Of a stretch of 64,000 bases of DNA, positions 46,705 to 58,654 are shown piece by piece. Numbering within the stretch: position 1 is the first letter of the stretch; every line of letters starts with the position of its first letter. This DNA comes from Dioscorea cayenensis subsp. rotundata (lineage: Eukaryota > Streptophyta > Magnoliopsida > Dioscoreales > Dioscoreaceae): NCBI RefSeq assembly GCF_009730915.1, contig NC_052479.1:124001-188000 (forward strand). Reading direction: 5' to 3'. The notes below the pieces were generated by a model. That model was not told the origin of the DNA, searched no databases, and worked only from the letters and a program-made list of their open reading frames with translations. Position numbers and translations under genes: made by a program.

Positions 46705-46812
46705 GGTGAGGATTTAGATTGTTGTTATCTTTAAACCCGCTTAATATTTCTTCTCCGTTGTACCTCTCTATACTCTAATAAATTAGTGGTTTATCTATTT
46801 TTTATTTTTTTT
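46705..46812 (+). mobile_element. LINE 3' tail fragment, copy 2
   Basis: GGTGAGGATTTAGATTGTTG, TTCTTCTCCGTTGTACCTCT and AATAAATTAGTGGTTTATCT parallel the copy at 30753-30890 in order and orientation, then run into T/A-rich sequence. Only the 3' non-coding end is present. Confidence 0.6.
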
Positions 46813-47162
46813 AAAATTTCTTATCAACAATAATTTATATTAATTTAAATGAATGGGAGATTATTAACTTGGCACATTAACGCCTATCATGCAAATTGAG
46901 TGAAAAATAGGAGTGAAAAATAGGGAAAAAAAAACATATTAAACATTAAAAATGAATATATATATATATATAAACAAAATTTAAAAAAGAGGAACAAGGA
47001 GGGGTAATATAGGAAAAAAAAAGCCCTCACAGAAAAAATCCTTAAACTTAACTGATTCGGTACCACTCGTTCGGTTGGAGATTTTTCAATTTTCGAATAA
47101 CAAAGCGCAACAGGCTCGCTCGCACGCCATCCTCTGCTCCACTCTCTCGTCTTCCTCCCGCC

Positions 47163-50100
47163 ATGAACGCCGCGGGACTCTATCTCCTCTCTCTCCCAAT
47201 CCATCCACTCCCATGCCCCAAGACCTCCTCTTCCAGGCCTCCAACTCCGACGCTGGTGACCGAACTAAGTATTCCTCGCCAGCGCCGGGTAGCAGCCCTG
47301 CGAGCTCGGCGCAGTGGAACTGATCTCAAATCAGATCCCTTAGACTTGTCTGACTCTTCTCGGGAGTCATCATCGATTGGGTTTCATAAAGCTACGAGCT
47401 TGGAATCCTCAGCTCCCAACTCGGAGCAACTCCGATGGATGGCGGGGTTGGAGGCATTGCCAAAGCGATGGGTCATTGTCATTATGTGCTTTTCTTCGTT
47501 CTTGCTTTGCAATATGGATCGAGTAGGTCTTTTCCTTTCAATCGAATTCAAACTTGAATTCATGTGGATTGATGCGTAGATGCTTAATTTTTGTTGGATA
47601 TAAATGATTCGTGGAATTTCGCAGGTGAACATGAGCATTGCTATACTGCCAATGTCAGCGGAGTTCAATTGGAGCCCGTCAACTGTTGGATTGATTCAAT
47701 CTTCCTTCTTTTGGGGGTATCTTCTCACCCAGGTTTAGTTCCATGTCTCACAAAAATCCTATTTTTATTTATCAATTGTCATTTGTCACCCACTCATGAT
47801 ATCCCTCGCCATTGACTGAATTGATTTCAGTTATTGTAACTTATTTTGTTTATGTTGAATTGGATTTAATTCACTCGACTTCATTGCTAGGATTATAAGT
47901 ATTTTGTGTTTTGATGTTCTTTCTTATTGTATTGAAGTATAGATTGCTGGGGGGATTTGGGCAGATACAGTTGGTGGAAAACGTGTGTTAGGATTCGGTG
48001 TTGTTTGGTGGTCCATTGCCACTGCATTAACACCTATAGCAGCAAAGATTGGATTGCCTTTCTTGCTTGTTGTACGTGCTTTCATGGGAATTGGCGAGGT
48101 AACTTGATTGATTATTTCAGCATTGATATGGCAGCTCCCCATTCTTTACTAAAACAGAATATTGCTGGCAAGTATGAGAATTATGTTGCAAATTTCTCAG
48201 GTTATTGTCTTCTTTCTTACAGGGGGTTGCCATGCCGGCTATGAACAACATTCTCTCCAAGTGGGTACCAGTAGCAGAGAGAAGTAGATCATTGGCATTA
48301 GTGTATAGTGGGATGTACCTAGGGTCAGTGGCTGGCCTTGCCTTTTCACCTTTGTTGATACACAAATATGGCTGGCCTTCGGTTTTTTACTCCTTTGGTT
48401 CTCTTGGAACAGTGTGGTTTGCAATTTGGTTAACAAAGGTACACACTGTCTCATCAGTCTTGCATGGTTCATCAATGTCTTTATACCATGGCAAATTTAA
48501 AATCCTGTCAAAATTTCTGATGAATGTCTATTTTCTTCTCTGAAAAAGGCATACAGTTCTCCTCTTGAGGACCCTGAAGTCAGTGCTGAAGAAAAATCAC
48601 TTATTAGTAGTAACAGTGTTTTGAAGGAGCCCGTGACTGAAATCCCATGGAGAATGATCTTATCAAAACCACCTGTCTGGGCACTCATAGGTTCCCACTT
48701 CTGCCACAACTGGGGAACTTTCATTCTTCTCACATGGATGCCGACATACTATAACCAAGTATGCAGTCATTTCTCTTGCATGCTGTTCATAATTTTACTA
48801 AATAATTTGTTCTTGACTTCACACTCACGAACTATCTCTTTCTTGTATGTATAACTCAAAAGTTGAATTGTCATTATGCCTGTGCCTACCAAGTTCATTT
48901 ATCACACCGTCTTTAGATTTTCATTTTTAATTTAGTGCAGATTCTAAGCATGATTATGAATTTGTCAGGTTACCTTAATTCTTTCGGCATCACAAAGAGT
49001 TCTTGTCAGATAATTATTAGGAAGTTCAGTTAAAGTTGAAAGGCGTACTGTAATGGTTTACCTTCATAATTCTTATGTGAAAAATGCCTTTTCACTGCGT
49101 TTGAAACAACTTTTTCTAAAATAGGTCTTGAAGTTCAACCTCACAGAGTCTGGGCTTTTCTGTGTTCTTCCTTGGTTTACAATGGCAGTATCTGCTAATG
49201 TTGGTGGATGGATTGCAGACACCCTTGTGAGTAAAGGAGTATCCGTTACGGTAGTTCGAAAGGTATATGTTCTCTGATTTCATAATACATCAAGTTTCAC
49301 CCATATTTGATGCTATATAAATATATCTTTGCATGATTTGCTCAAGGTTTATGACTATGAAGTTTTTTTAATATGTCATTGTTGTTGTTGTTATTGTTGT
49401 TGTTGTTATAATATCTCAGTAGACTTTCAAACACAGTTGAGACTGTTTCTGTGTACCTCATGGTTTTAGCGCCTTTTTTTTAAAAAAAAGTGGAATTTTA
49501 GCGCCTTTCAAACTAACAAAACATTGGCAATCTTATCCTGTGTTTGGTCATGCTGCTAAGGAGAAAAAACATGTTGACTTTATAGAATTATCGTACATGA
49601 TAAAATTGCTAATTTAGGATATAAGACTGAATTCTTGAGAATGAAACTCAACTATTTGCATGCCTTTCCATATGATTTGTATCACTCTTTGTGTTTTATT
49701 TATCTCATTCTTTTCTTTGGGGGATCTCTCTAATCATTTTTAATTTTTGTATTTCCTATTTCTGCAGATCATGCAATCAATTGGATTTCTTGGACCAGCT
49801 TTTTTTCTAACTCAATTAAGTCATGTCAATTCTCCTACTATGGCAGTATTATGCATGACTTGCAGTCAGGTCTGTTGATCATTCTATAACATAATGCCAA
49901 GTTAATATCTGTGCTCTTTATTGCTCAATGACGTGCTTACTTTTTTTATTTTTTTTTTATTTTGAGAGAAACCTTCATTTGAATTGTCAGAATGTGTCTA
50001 ATAGTTGCTTTTCGATAACATTCTCCTCGTTTCCTTATATATGGTCCATATATGATTTAACTTGGGGAGTATTCACTCATACACACACACACACGGTTGC

Positions 50101-50826
50101 GCACACACACACACATGAGCACATCTCGCAGAAACATGAATTTTAACTTGCAGATGAAGCACGGAATTATGGTCTCAAAATAAAATGAACTAACTATTTT
50201 TTCCTGTCAAATAGGGCACCGATGCATTCTCTCAGTCTGGTCTCTACTCTAACCATCAAGACATTGGCCCTCGATATGCTGTGAGTGATTTTAACTAAAA
50301 ATAAAATTAAATTGCTTTTCTCGCTTCTTGTAAACACATGATGTGTTCTACTATCTCCACAGCAAAACACACAGAATTGATTGAAGATCCTCTTAAGTGT
50401 TTTTCTTTCTGCCAACTTCAATTCTGCTTTATTGTTTTTATACTTGATTTGATATGTTCATCAATCAATATTACCATAACTCATGGGAAAGCTTTGCAGG
50501 GGGTATTGCTTGGTCTTTCGAACACTGCTGGGGTATTAGCCGGAGTTTTAGGCACAGCGGCAACAGGCTATATCTTGCAACATGGTGAATCCCTTTTACT
50601 TTTGATTTTAAAATTAATGGAATCGAAAGTTGCAACTATAATTTTGCCTAAAACCTTCACACTAGGCGCTCATATTATTTTAGATGTGAATGTTCTCACA
50701 CTAGTTTTCTGCATTTGTGAATTATCAGGTACTTGGGATGATGTGTTTAAAGTTTCTGTTGCACTCTATCTTACTGGAACTGTGGTCTGGAACCTCTTCT
50801 CAACTGGAGAGAAAATCCTCGACTAA
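47163..50826 (+). CDS. PHT4;1: Plastid phosphate transporter PHT4;1 (ANTR1)
   Basis: Major facilitator protein of the SLC17/ANTR family. In Arabidopsis it is a Na+-dependent phosphate transporter of the thylakoid membrane. Ten exons: 47163-47522, 47625-47732, 47943-48098, 48223-48438, 48549-48758, 49125-49262, 49768-49869, 50215-50280, 50500-50584 and 50729-50826, giving 512 aa, the same length as the Arabidopsis protein. Residues 1-~95 are a Ser/Arg-rich plastid transit-type leader. Then come [39 protein letters not shown], the MFS loop [53 protein letters not shown] and [20 protein letters not shown]. The C-terminus is [14 protein letters not shown]. About 12 membrane segments are present. 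It is intact and matches PHT4;1 better than other PHT4 members. Confidence 0.93.
49464..49505 (-). mobile_element. 22-bp LINE-tail insertion with 10-bp target-site duplication
   Basis: TTTTAGCGCC at 49464-49473 and 49496-49505 flanks only 22 bp: eight T, eight A, then GTGGAA. GTGGA after a poly-A/T junction matches the start of the LINE tail at 24470-24490 (A-run then GTGGATAAACC). It lies in intron 6 of PHT4;1. Confidence 0.6.
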
Positions 50827-51680
50827 TTTATACTTGTCGAATACTGGTGTAAAGTTCAATTTTGCAGCTCGCCAAGTTCCTGTAAAAGAGTCGAATCAGA
50901 TTGAAGCTGTCTAGAAGTTGAGAACAGCCTCTGAATTCACAATGCTCAACATAAACTTCTCTGCAGATTCATGACAGTTTTGAGAAAATCAAGTTAAAAG
51001 ATACGAGAATTCAGGTCTTCAATTAAGCTAATATCAATTGTTCTGTAATTTCTAACATGTTTATATGTTGTACAGTAGCAAATTCCGATTGTATATCATT
51101 TGAAAATTTCCTGAAAATTTTCTAGCAATACAATTGAATTTATTATTAATGTTTCCTTTTATAGTTTGATAGGATAGTTAAACAACACAATGCATTTTTT
51201 ATCCAGTATCAGTAATATGAAGCTGTTTTCTAATTAAACAAATCAGAGACAAGCAAATGTACATTTGTTCTTCAGTTTATTTTAAAAAATCAACAAAAAA
51301 AGAAAAAAAAAACCCCAATTTAAAAGAAGTTTAAAAAACGTAACCAAATGAACTGCTTAATTATTGTAATTAATAGTTAAATAGTACTACAATAACCTTG
51401 CTTTCAAAATGAATTACAGAGATACATTATACTAATTAAATTGAATAAAAATAGCTCAATTGGATTATCCTTTGAGTTTTTTTTTTCTTTTTGGTTTTCA
51501 AAAAACACAGTGATTAATCCATATTTACTCAATCAATTAAAGGTAAAAAAATACTAAAAGTTATAAAAATTAAATATTACTTGTAATAGATAAACGTGAC
51601 CAAAGATTAAAAATCTAAGTTTCTATATATATAGATATATATATATACTTTAAGGAAGCCCATAATAGAAGATCTACTTA
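50827..51680. other. PHT4;1 3' UTR and intergenic DNA
   Basis: About 300 bp of probable 3' UTR followed by AT-rich DNA up to the eIF3f promoter. No gene was recognised. Confidence 0.45.
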
Positions 51681-51681
51681 T

Positions 51682-51782
51682 GGCCCATCAAAGGCCCAGT
51701 ACATCCCACTTCTGGCCCATCAAAGGCCTAGTACATAAGATATAGAGATCGATCGCGCGAGACGCCGAGGTCGAAACCCTAG
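51682..51782 (+). promoter_or_regulatory. eIF3f promoter: duplicated site II elements plus telo-box
   Basis: A 23-bp block starting GGCCCATCAAAGGCC and ending AGTACAT is repeated at 51682-51704 and 51714-51736. Together they give three GGCCCA-type (TGGGCC, site II) cores. AAACCCTAG, a telo-box, is at 51774-51782, about 30 bp before the ATG. Site II plus telo-box is the known signature of plant ribosomal-protein and translation-factor promoters. Confidence 0.75.
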
Positions 51783-51810
51783 AAACTCTCCGATTCACGG
51801 TTCCCGGCTG

Positions 51811-54139
51811 ATGGCGTCGAGCAAGCAGACAGTGCTGCCGTTCTTGCCCTCGTCGGCGGGATTCACCGCTAGGATCCACCCCGTCGTCCTCTTCAACATC
51901 TGTGATTGCTATGTCAGGCGGCCTGACCAAGCGGAGCGAGTCATCGGCACTCTCCTCGGCTCCGTCTCTCCTGATGGCACCGTGGAAATCAGGAACACCT
52001 ATGCCGTGCCCCATAGTGAGCCTGGTGACCAGGTATGGCGATTCCACTCCGGTAGCTGCGATAGCCTCTAATTTCTTCGTTTTTTCTGGTTTGGTTGATG
52101 CTAGGTGGTATGTTGGTTGTCCTTGCTCTGTGTGTCTCTGGATCTCTGTTTTCTATTTGTTATTTTTCCTAGTTTTGGAATTGGTTTGGGTCTTCAAGAT
52201 TGAATTTTTGCGAAACCTCTGATTATCTTGAAAACTCAACATAGTGTGCTCTTTTTCGATGATGCTGACGATGAGGTATTTAGTACAAAACTCTAATGCA
52301 TGCTATTAGCGAGGATCAAGTTCTTTTGAGCTTTGTTGTTATTCAAAATCTAGTCTTGAATCGTTTTTGTTCGTCCAGCGCCTTTTTCCTTTGCTATGTT
52401 TTTTTTTTGTCCAATTAATTTGCTACCTTAGTATTCTAATTTCATAGTCATAAACAAAAGATTTCCATCAGTTTAGTTGATCTCCTGTCATGTTTCACTT
52501 TGTTATTCATGAATATTTTCCAGTGCATTGTTTGTTAAAGTTCCTCTTTTGTTTTTGGCATGCATAACTCATTGTTTGGGTACACTCTGAAACAGGTTGC
52601 CATAGATGTTGACTATCATCATAACATGTATGCCTCCCATCAGAAGGTGAACCCTAAGGAAGTCATTGTTGGATGGTAATGAACTCTACAACTCTGTTTA
52701 TCTTTTGGAATAATTAAGTTTTTGGCATTTAAGTTGTTTGACATGGATATGTTTGTTTAGTTACGCTTCATGTGCTGGGTGACCAGTTGTTCATAGGTTT
52801 TAATATTGTTCTATCAATTCCTGCTATGAGGTCGAGCAAACAGAATGATTAATATGAGCTAATTATAGCTGAATTCATCCTGTTTTTCATGAATATTTTG
52901 AACTTGTATATATATATATATTTTAATTACTACACTAAGCGGTCTGGGGAAAGACTAAAATATACCACTGGCAAGTGGAACTGTTATATCCTGTTGTTAC
53001 TGTAAATGTCTGGCATGTCTCAAACTCTTCATCCCCACATGCTGAAGTACATTGTTCTTTGCTGGTAGATATTTGTTTTTGATTTCTTAAATGCCTCCCA
53101 TCTTAGTAGTCGATTTAAAAGCCCTGCAAAAAGATAAGTTAAATTTAAATGTGAAATATTGAAGCACTCAAACATGGTATGGTGATTCAAGAAAAGAAAA
53201 GATTATGAGTTTGTAATCAGTTTGCAAGAACAGAGAATGGTTGAAAAGTTGTGTTTTTAATGGTAGTTGCCTTCATAATTATGTTACATCGCGGTTTGAT
53301 AAGAAATTATTGTCTTGCGCAGGTTTTCGACTGGTCTTGGTGTGTCAGGCAGGAGTGCATTGATTCATGAGTTCTATTCCAGAGAAGTCACAAATCCTGT
53401 TCATCTTACTGTGGATACTGGATTCACAGATGGGGAGGCCTCCATCAAAGCATATATTTCCATTAATTTGTCTCTGGGTGATCGACAACTTGCAGCTCAA
53501 TTTCAGGAGATCCCTCTGGATTTCCGTATGGTTGAAGCCGAACAAGTTGGATGTATGTTTTATTATTGATGAATTCTTTTATGATCGCTCTGCGGTTACT
53601 GGATCTAACAAGATCTATTTGTTTTTTGATGTCGTTCCTGTCATCACAGTTGACATTTTGAAAACCACAATGGTCGATAAACTTCCCAATGATCTAGAAG
53701 GAATGGAAGCTTCAATGGAGCGTTTGCTTGCCCTAATTGATGATGTCTATAAATATGTGGATGGTGTTGTTGTAAGGAACCTCTACCCTCAACCTGTGTT
53801 TCATTCACCACTGCATAATTTTGAATTCCATATGCCTTGTCATTTTAGGAAGGTAATGTGGCTCCGGATAACAACAATGGGAGACTCATTTCTGATGCAT
53901 TGTCTTCAATTCCGAAAATGTCTCCAGCTGTTTTCGACAAAGTTTTCAATGATAAAATACAAGTAAACTTGTTTCATCTGCGCTTGTTACAATTCAATGC
54001 TTAATTTCATCTTTCATTTTCTAACACTGCTTCCCATGATAATTTCTAGGACAATCTTGCGTTGGTTTATTTGTCAAGTCTTACACGGACACAACTCAGC
54101 ATTGCAGAGAAGTTGAACACAGCGGCACAGATCTTGTAA
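51811..54139 (+). CDS. TIF3F1: Translation initiation factor eIF3 subunit f
   Basis: Part of the eIF3 octamer core on the 40S ribosome. Six exons: 51811-52032, 52596-52675, 53323-53552, 53650-53771, 53849-53962 and 54050-54139, giving 285 aa. The MPN domain spans about residues 22-155 (ARIHPVVLFNICDCYVRRPD, VIGTLLGSVSPDGTVEIRNT, YHHNMYASHQKVNPKEVIVG, FSTGLGVSGRSALIHEFYSR). It lacks a JAMM zinc motif, as expected for eIF3f. The C-terminal helical part has DKLPNDLEGMEASMERLLAL and DNLALVYLSSLTRTQLSIAE, then KLNTAAQIL. Splice phases agree throughout. Site II and telo-box elements upstream fit co-regulation with other translation genes. Confidence 0.93.
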
Positions 54140-55725
54140 ACCATTTTTGAGCAAGACAAGATGTTTTTTTGGTTCTTCCTTGAGTTTGGTAGAGTTGATG
54201 CATTTGCTGATCTTGAAAAATCTATTTAATGATACTACGGAGTGAATCATTCAACTATTCTCTTGTGTTTCATTTTGTACCTGTAAAACCTATTTATTTC
54301 CTTCCATAATAGTCAATTTAAGGTGCTTTTTTTAATTTTGCAATGTGTGCAATGTGTAAGCCTCTTTCAATTTGAGCTTTTCTATTCAGATGAACAGTAA
54401 CTGTTTATTACAAACAGATAAAAATTAGATCTCAGTAGTCATTAAAGAAACAAAAAAACCTTTTGAAACTTTTATAAAATGTAAATCATTGGTTGGAAAT
54501 AACATGATTTTGAAGAGGAAGTAGTTAGTAAAAAGAAAGAGATGAAGGGAACAAACTATAATAAACTTTTTGTTAATCGGAGACCATGCGCGTGAAGACC
54601 GAGATGGTGATGAAGACAAGGAAGAAAGCCACAGAAAAGCAAGAGTTGGAGTGCTGGAGATGAACATGAATAGATATGGATATGGCCATCCACTTCCATG
54701 TCTATCTATCACTCTCATTATCTTGAATCACTGCACGCGTGACCATGAATTCCGCCATTCTTGCCACGAAATCCCATACTCTCTCTCTCTCCATATATAT
54801 ATATATATATGTATTAATGTGTATATATATAATTACAAGATTTAATTAGAAAATTGTATTATAATTAGAGGTTTTTTAGTTATAAAATTGTTTTTGGATG
54901 GGTTTTATTGAGTTAATGTGTCCATGATATAATGCATGGGAAGGAGGGAAATATGGAAGGAGGCTTGGAGAGAGGGAGAGAGAGAGAGAGCATCCTTTTA
55001 GACAAGTGAAACAGGACAACCACTTCGCTTTTTTTAATTTTAATTTTTTAAAATTTTCTCTTGCTCTAATTGTCTTCACTTCTCGAGGCCATCTATCTCT
55101 ATGTAATCTAATTGGTTGTTTAATCTCTCACCCGTGAAGATCATATCTACTGATTATGTTTGGACGTCCGTGTTAATTTTGTATCTTCATGCTGAATTCT
55201 ATTCATTATTTGAAATTTTTTTACTATTATTTTTATCATTTCTTTTCTTGCTTGCATGTTGTGATGACACATGTAATGAATGTGTCCTTGCTGATTATTT
55301 GCCATGACGATACAGTCAAGAGCATATATTCTAGTCAAAAAAATCCAATGAATAAACTAATTGCACGATATCATAAATTGTTTATGTTCTTTTTACATTT
55401 GTTTTGGTGTTTGTGTGTGTTTGTGCCATTAATTTTTCTTTTTTTTTTTTTACTGATTTTATTTTATTTTCTAGTGTGTGATTTTTAGGAGTGTATTATC
55501 TCTTGTGATAGTCTCTTAATTTTGTTTGGTCATTGTGTTTTTCTTCTCTGAATTTCAATTTTTTTTTTTCTGTTTTAATATGTACCAATGGTTTTTTTTC
55601 CAATAAATTAATAATTTATTTATTTTTTAATTAAATGAAATTCATGTATTCGCACATGCAGTTGCTTTTCCAAATTTTCAAGATGATAAACAAATGTGAT
55701 GCATGATGCATAATATATATCAATA
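54140..55725. other. eIF3f 3' flank and AT-rich intergenic DNA
   Basis: After the 3' UTR there are AT (54796-54810) and GA-rich (54970-54990) simple repeats and T-runs. A minus-strand open frame at 54425-54718 has no family features. Confidence 0.45.
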
Positions 55726-55990
55726 GCTTTTAATGCATTTTTTTTAGAATAATAGACGACAAACGCCATTTTATATGAATATAAACAGTACCAAACAGTA
55801 CTAAAACCGGATGTATAATATATATACAGTATGAGAATAGTATAAAAATCCCGTATGTACAATATAAGAATAGTATAAGAATCCGGGATGAACAGTATTG
55901 TCGGGGGAGAGATTTGAACCCATGACCTCCTCCTTATACTTTGATGTCATACCATTGGTCTATCCAATGATTTACGCTTTTAATGCATTT
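55726..55990 (-). mobile_element. tRNA-derived SINE with 15-bp target-site duplication
   Basis: GCTTTTAATGCATTT at 55726-55740 and 55976-55990 flanks 235 bp. Read on the minus strand the insert has an A-box-like TAGACCAATGG and a B-box-like GGGTTCAAATCTC about 45 bp later. The 3' half contains short repeats (CCGGATTCTTATACTATTCT and a variant), and it ends in a short A-run. The perfect 15-bp flanks imply recent insertion. Confidence 0.85.
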
Positions 55991-57512
55991 GAGTTTATAT
56001 TTTTGCTGCAATACTTTGCTTTATTTTTTGAAAAAGCAATACTCTGCTTTATATATATATATATATAATTTTTTTTAAAAAAAATTGTTTTTAATAATCT
56101 AAAGTAACATCAACAAGTTGACTTGTTGCTGTGTGTGCAAACACATCTCTTGGCCTCATTCACTCAGAGTTATGTGGGTGGAAATGGAGAAGAAGATACA
56201 TTGTTATTTAGGCACTGGGATTTGTACCACAAACGCACAAGAAACGGATATTTATATTAATTAACTTATTTTAATTAAAACTTTAGGTGCATGAGAACTT
56301 GAACATGAGTGGAAACTGGAAAGTTAGTGGGAGGACCAAAATGCTCACTTTGTTCATGCCTCCAAACATGTTTCAAATATCACTTAAAATAATATGCAAC
56401 AAAAGGAACAAAAGTAATTAAAGTCATTTTTGGTCAGCCAAACCCATTGTTTGCCTCCTCTACTCCAATAAGCTAGCAACCTCTCATGCAATAGGCCAAC
56501 AATGGCTGTCATCTTTATCATCTCTCCATTTCTTTAATTATAAATATGTTTCACTGATTTTAGCGTTTGGCCACCCCAAAAGGATGACATCTTCCTCAAC
56601 TTTTCTCTTTTAATGGACTCCATTAATCATGTGTGTGTGTTTTATTGTTTCCATTAATATTCAATGCATATATACATGCATGCATGGTTAAATATTAATT
56701 ACAAGATCTCTCTCTCTCTTTCTCTCTCCCTATATATATATATATATATATATATAATAAAGATGAACTCAAGAAGTGGTATTCCAAAGCTGTAGCAAAA
56801 GGACAGAGTAATAAGACATGGAATAAGACAAGATTGAATAAATTAACCTGTTGTTATAAATTATTAAAGAAAAGAGTTTGATAATTAACAGTGTTGACTA
56901 AGATGTGTAGCTAGCTAGGAGAGTGGAAGAAGAAGAAGCCGCTTGAAATTAATATATTAAATTAAATGGTATTATTATAAAAATAGTGAGCACAAACACA
57001 ATGGAGTAATAAGACATGCAATACGACATGGCACGATTAAAAGGAGAGATCAAAGTTCCTTTTGAGGACACATTAAAATAATATAATATTTGTATATATA
57101 TATATATATATATATGTTAACAAATAACAATGTCTGCTCGGAGACTGAAATGTTTGAACAGTGGCAGCTTTTGCGCATGTCTCCCCGGAACACCATTATG
57201 TTATTTAGTGAAGGTAAAACCAAAGATCAAATCATACATCAAACCAAATCCCTCTCACTACTCCAAAAAGACTTCTTAAGATCCAGTCAGAGCCTCCAAA
57301 TCCCACTTTTGATTGTTTCCTCTCTCTCTCTCTCTCTTTCTCTGTTTCTATCTATCTATAAATATATATAAATACAAGGCTTTGCATGCATGCATGCATG
57401 GATTCATGAGTATCTTTTGAATTCAGTACCACTGGACAAAAGAGGTTCAGAAAAACAAAGCCAAAGTTATCACAAATATATATCTTTAGAAGAAGAAGAA
57501 GAAGAAGAAGAC
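55991..57512. other. Intergenic DNA and WOX promoter/leader
   Basis: AT-rich, with AT microsatellites at 56048-56067, 56731-56755 and 57093-57115 and a CT run at 57321-57340. CTATAAATATATATAAATAC (57354-57373) is a plausible TATA region about 150 bp before the WOX ATG. A GAA repeat (57490-57512) precedes that ATG. Confidence 0.5.
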
Positions 57513-57878
57513 ATGGATGGAGAGGTGGAAGCTGCAGTGATGGTGTCAGGAGGAGTTAAGTGTGGACGTTGGAATCCAACTGCTGAGCAAGTGAAGGTGC
57601 TCATGGATCTCTTCAAGGCTGGATTGAGAACTCCAAGCACTGAAGAGATTCAGAGCATCACTACTCATCTCAGTTCTTATGGAAAGATAGAGAGTAAGAA
57701 TGTTTTCTATTGGTTTCAAAACCATAAAGCACGTGAACGTCACCATAAGAAACGCCGCCGAGGAGCAACTCCGGCCACTTCTCCGGTGCTCACTGCTCCT
57801 ACTAAAAGAGAAGCTAAAAGTAAGTGCTTGTCTTTGTGTATATATATTATATACTTGCATGCATGGCATGCCTTTGAT

Positions 57879-57920
<42 letters not shown>

Positions 57921-58140
57921 TATGGTGATAATCAATTAATTAATTTGTTTTGCAGATCATGAACAAGTGATGGTGTGGGAGCAACAAGAAAGAAAGATTG
58001 AGACTTTGGAGTTGTTTCCATTGAAGTCTTATGACTTGGAAGTGGAGAAGATGAAGGTCAAATCCTCTTCAGTTGTACCATTACCTTTCTTTGATGCTGG
58101 GAGAGATTTACTACTTGATTTGCGATTGAGCTTCTTATAA
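57513..58140 (+). CDS. WOX5: WUSCHEL-related homeobox protein, WOX5/WOX7 type
   Basis: Nuclear homeodomain regulator; WOX5 (QHB in rice) maintains the root quiescent centre. Two exons, 57513-57819 and 57956-58140, give 163 aa. The WOX homeodomain is at about 17-82: [40 protein letters not shown] and [20 protein letters not shown]. It is followed by the basic HHKKRRR. The WUS box TLELFPL is intact at 119-125. The extreme C-terminus LDLRLSFL (156-163) is the EAR-like end found in WOX5. These two motifs together separate it from WUS, WOX4 and intermediate-clade members. The intron contains a (TA)n run (about 57881-57917). An in-frame region before the ATG is open but begins in the GAA-rich leader, so the ATG at 57513 is preferred. 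Confidence 0.93.
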
Positions 58141-58654
58141 ATAACATAATTAAGAGATGTCCTTTTTTTAAGAAAAACCTTTGTGACTGCAGTGCAATAT
58201 TGAGTTTCTTTTACTGTTTAATTTGTTGTTCTTTTGGTGAAAGAAGTAAAGTGAATTCCTTCTCATAGATTTTTCTTATTTTGGATGTACATATATATTG
58301 CATAAGAGTTTTAATTAAAAGAGAGGGAGTGGAAACAAGGACGTGTCAAATGCTTAGCCTTCTGAATGGCTCATCAAAATGATGAGGCTCATATCATTTT
58401 ATCAACTAAGACCCCCCCAAATTTTCAACAACTTTTTTTTCTTCCCTAGAATACAATTGTGGTTCGGATAACAATCTTGTGGCTGGCTTGTGTTCACCAA
58501 ACTCTCAATGCTGAGAAGGTGGAAGACAGTGAACCATTGGATTATGATCCAACGGTCATGTCCTGATATTAAGGTAAACACCAAACATTATATTTTACAG
58601 TCCAGGAGCTAGCTTCTCTTTCAGACACAGGGAGAGGCTAGGGAGAGGAAAAGA
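58141..58654. other. WOX 3' UTR and TSP9 promoter
   Basis: Short AT-rich interval between convergently spaced, co-oriented genes. GGACGTGTC (58340-58348), an ABRE/G-box-like core, lies about 310 bp before the TSP9 ATG. No other feature was seen. Confidence 0.4.

Noticed and set aside
54425-54718. 97-codon minus-strand frame with hydrophobic N-terminal part
   Set aside because: Ser/Leu-rich AT-driven translation, no recognisable homologue and no support from flanking sites.
55890-55975. Possible tRNA gene (A- and B-box-like motifs)
   Set aside because: No cloverleaf can be drawn, and the region lies inside a 235-bp insert with 15-bp target-site duplications, so it is the head of a SINE.
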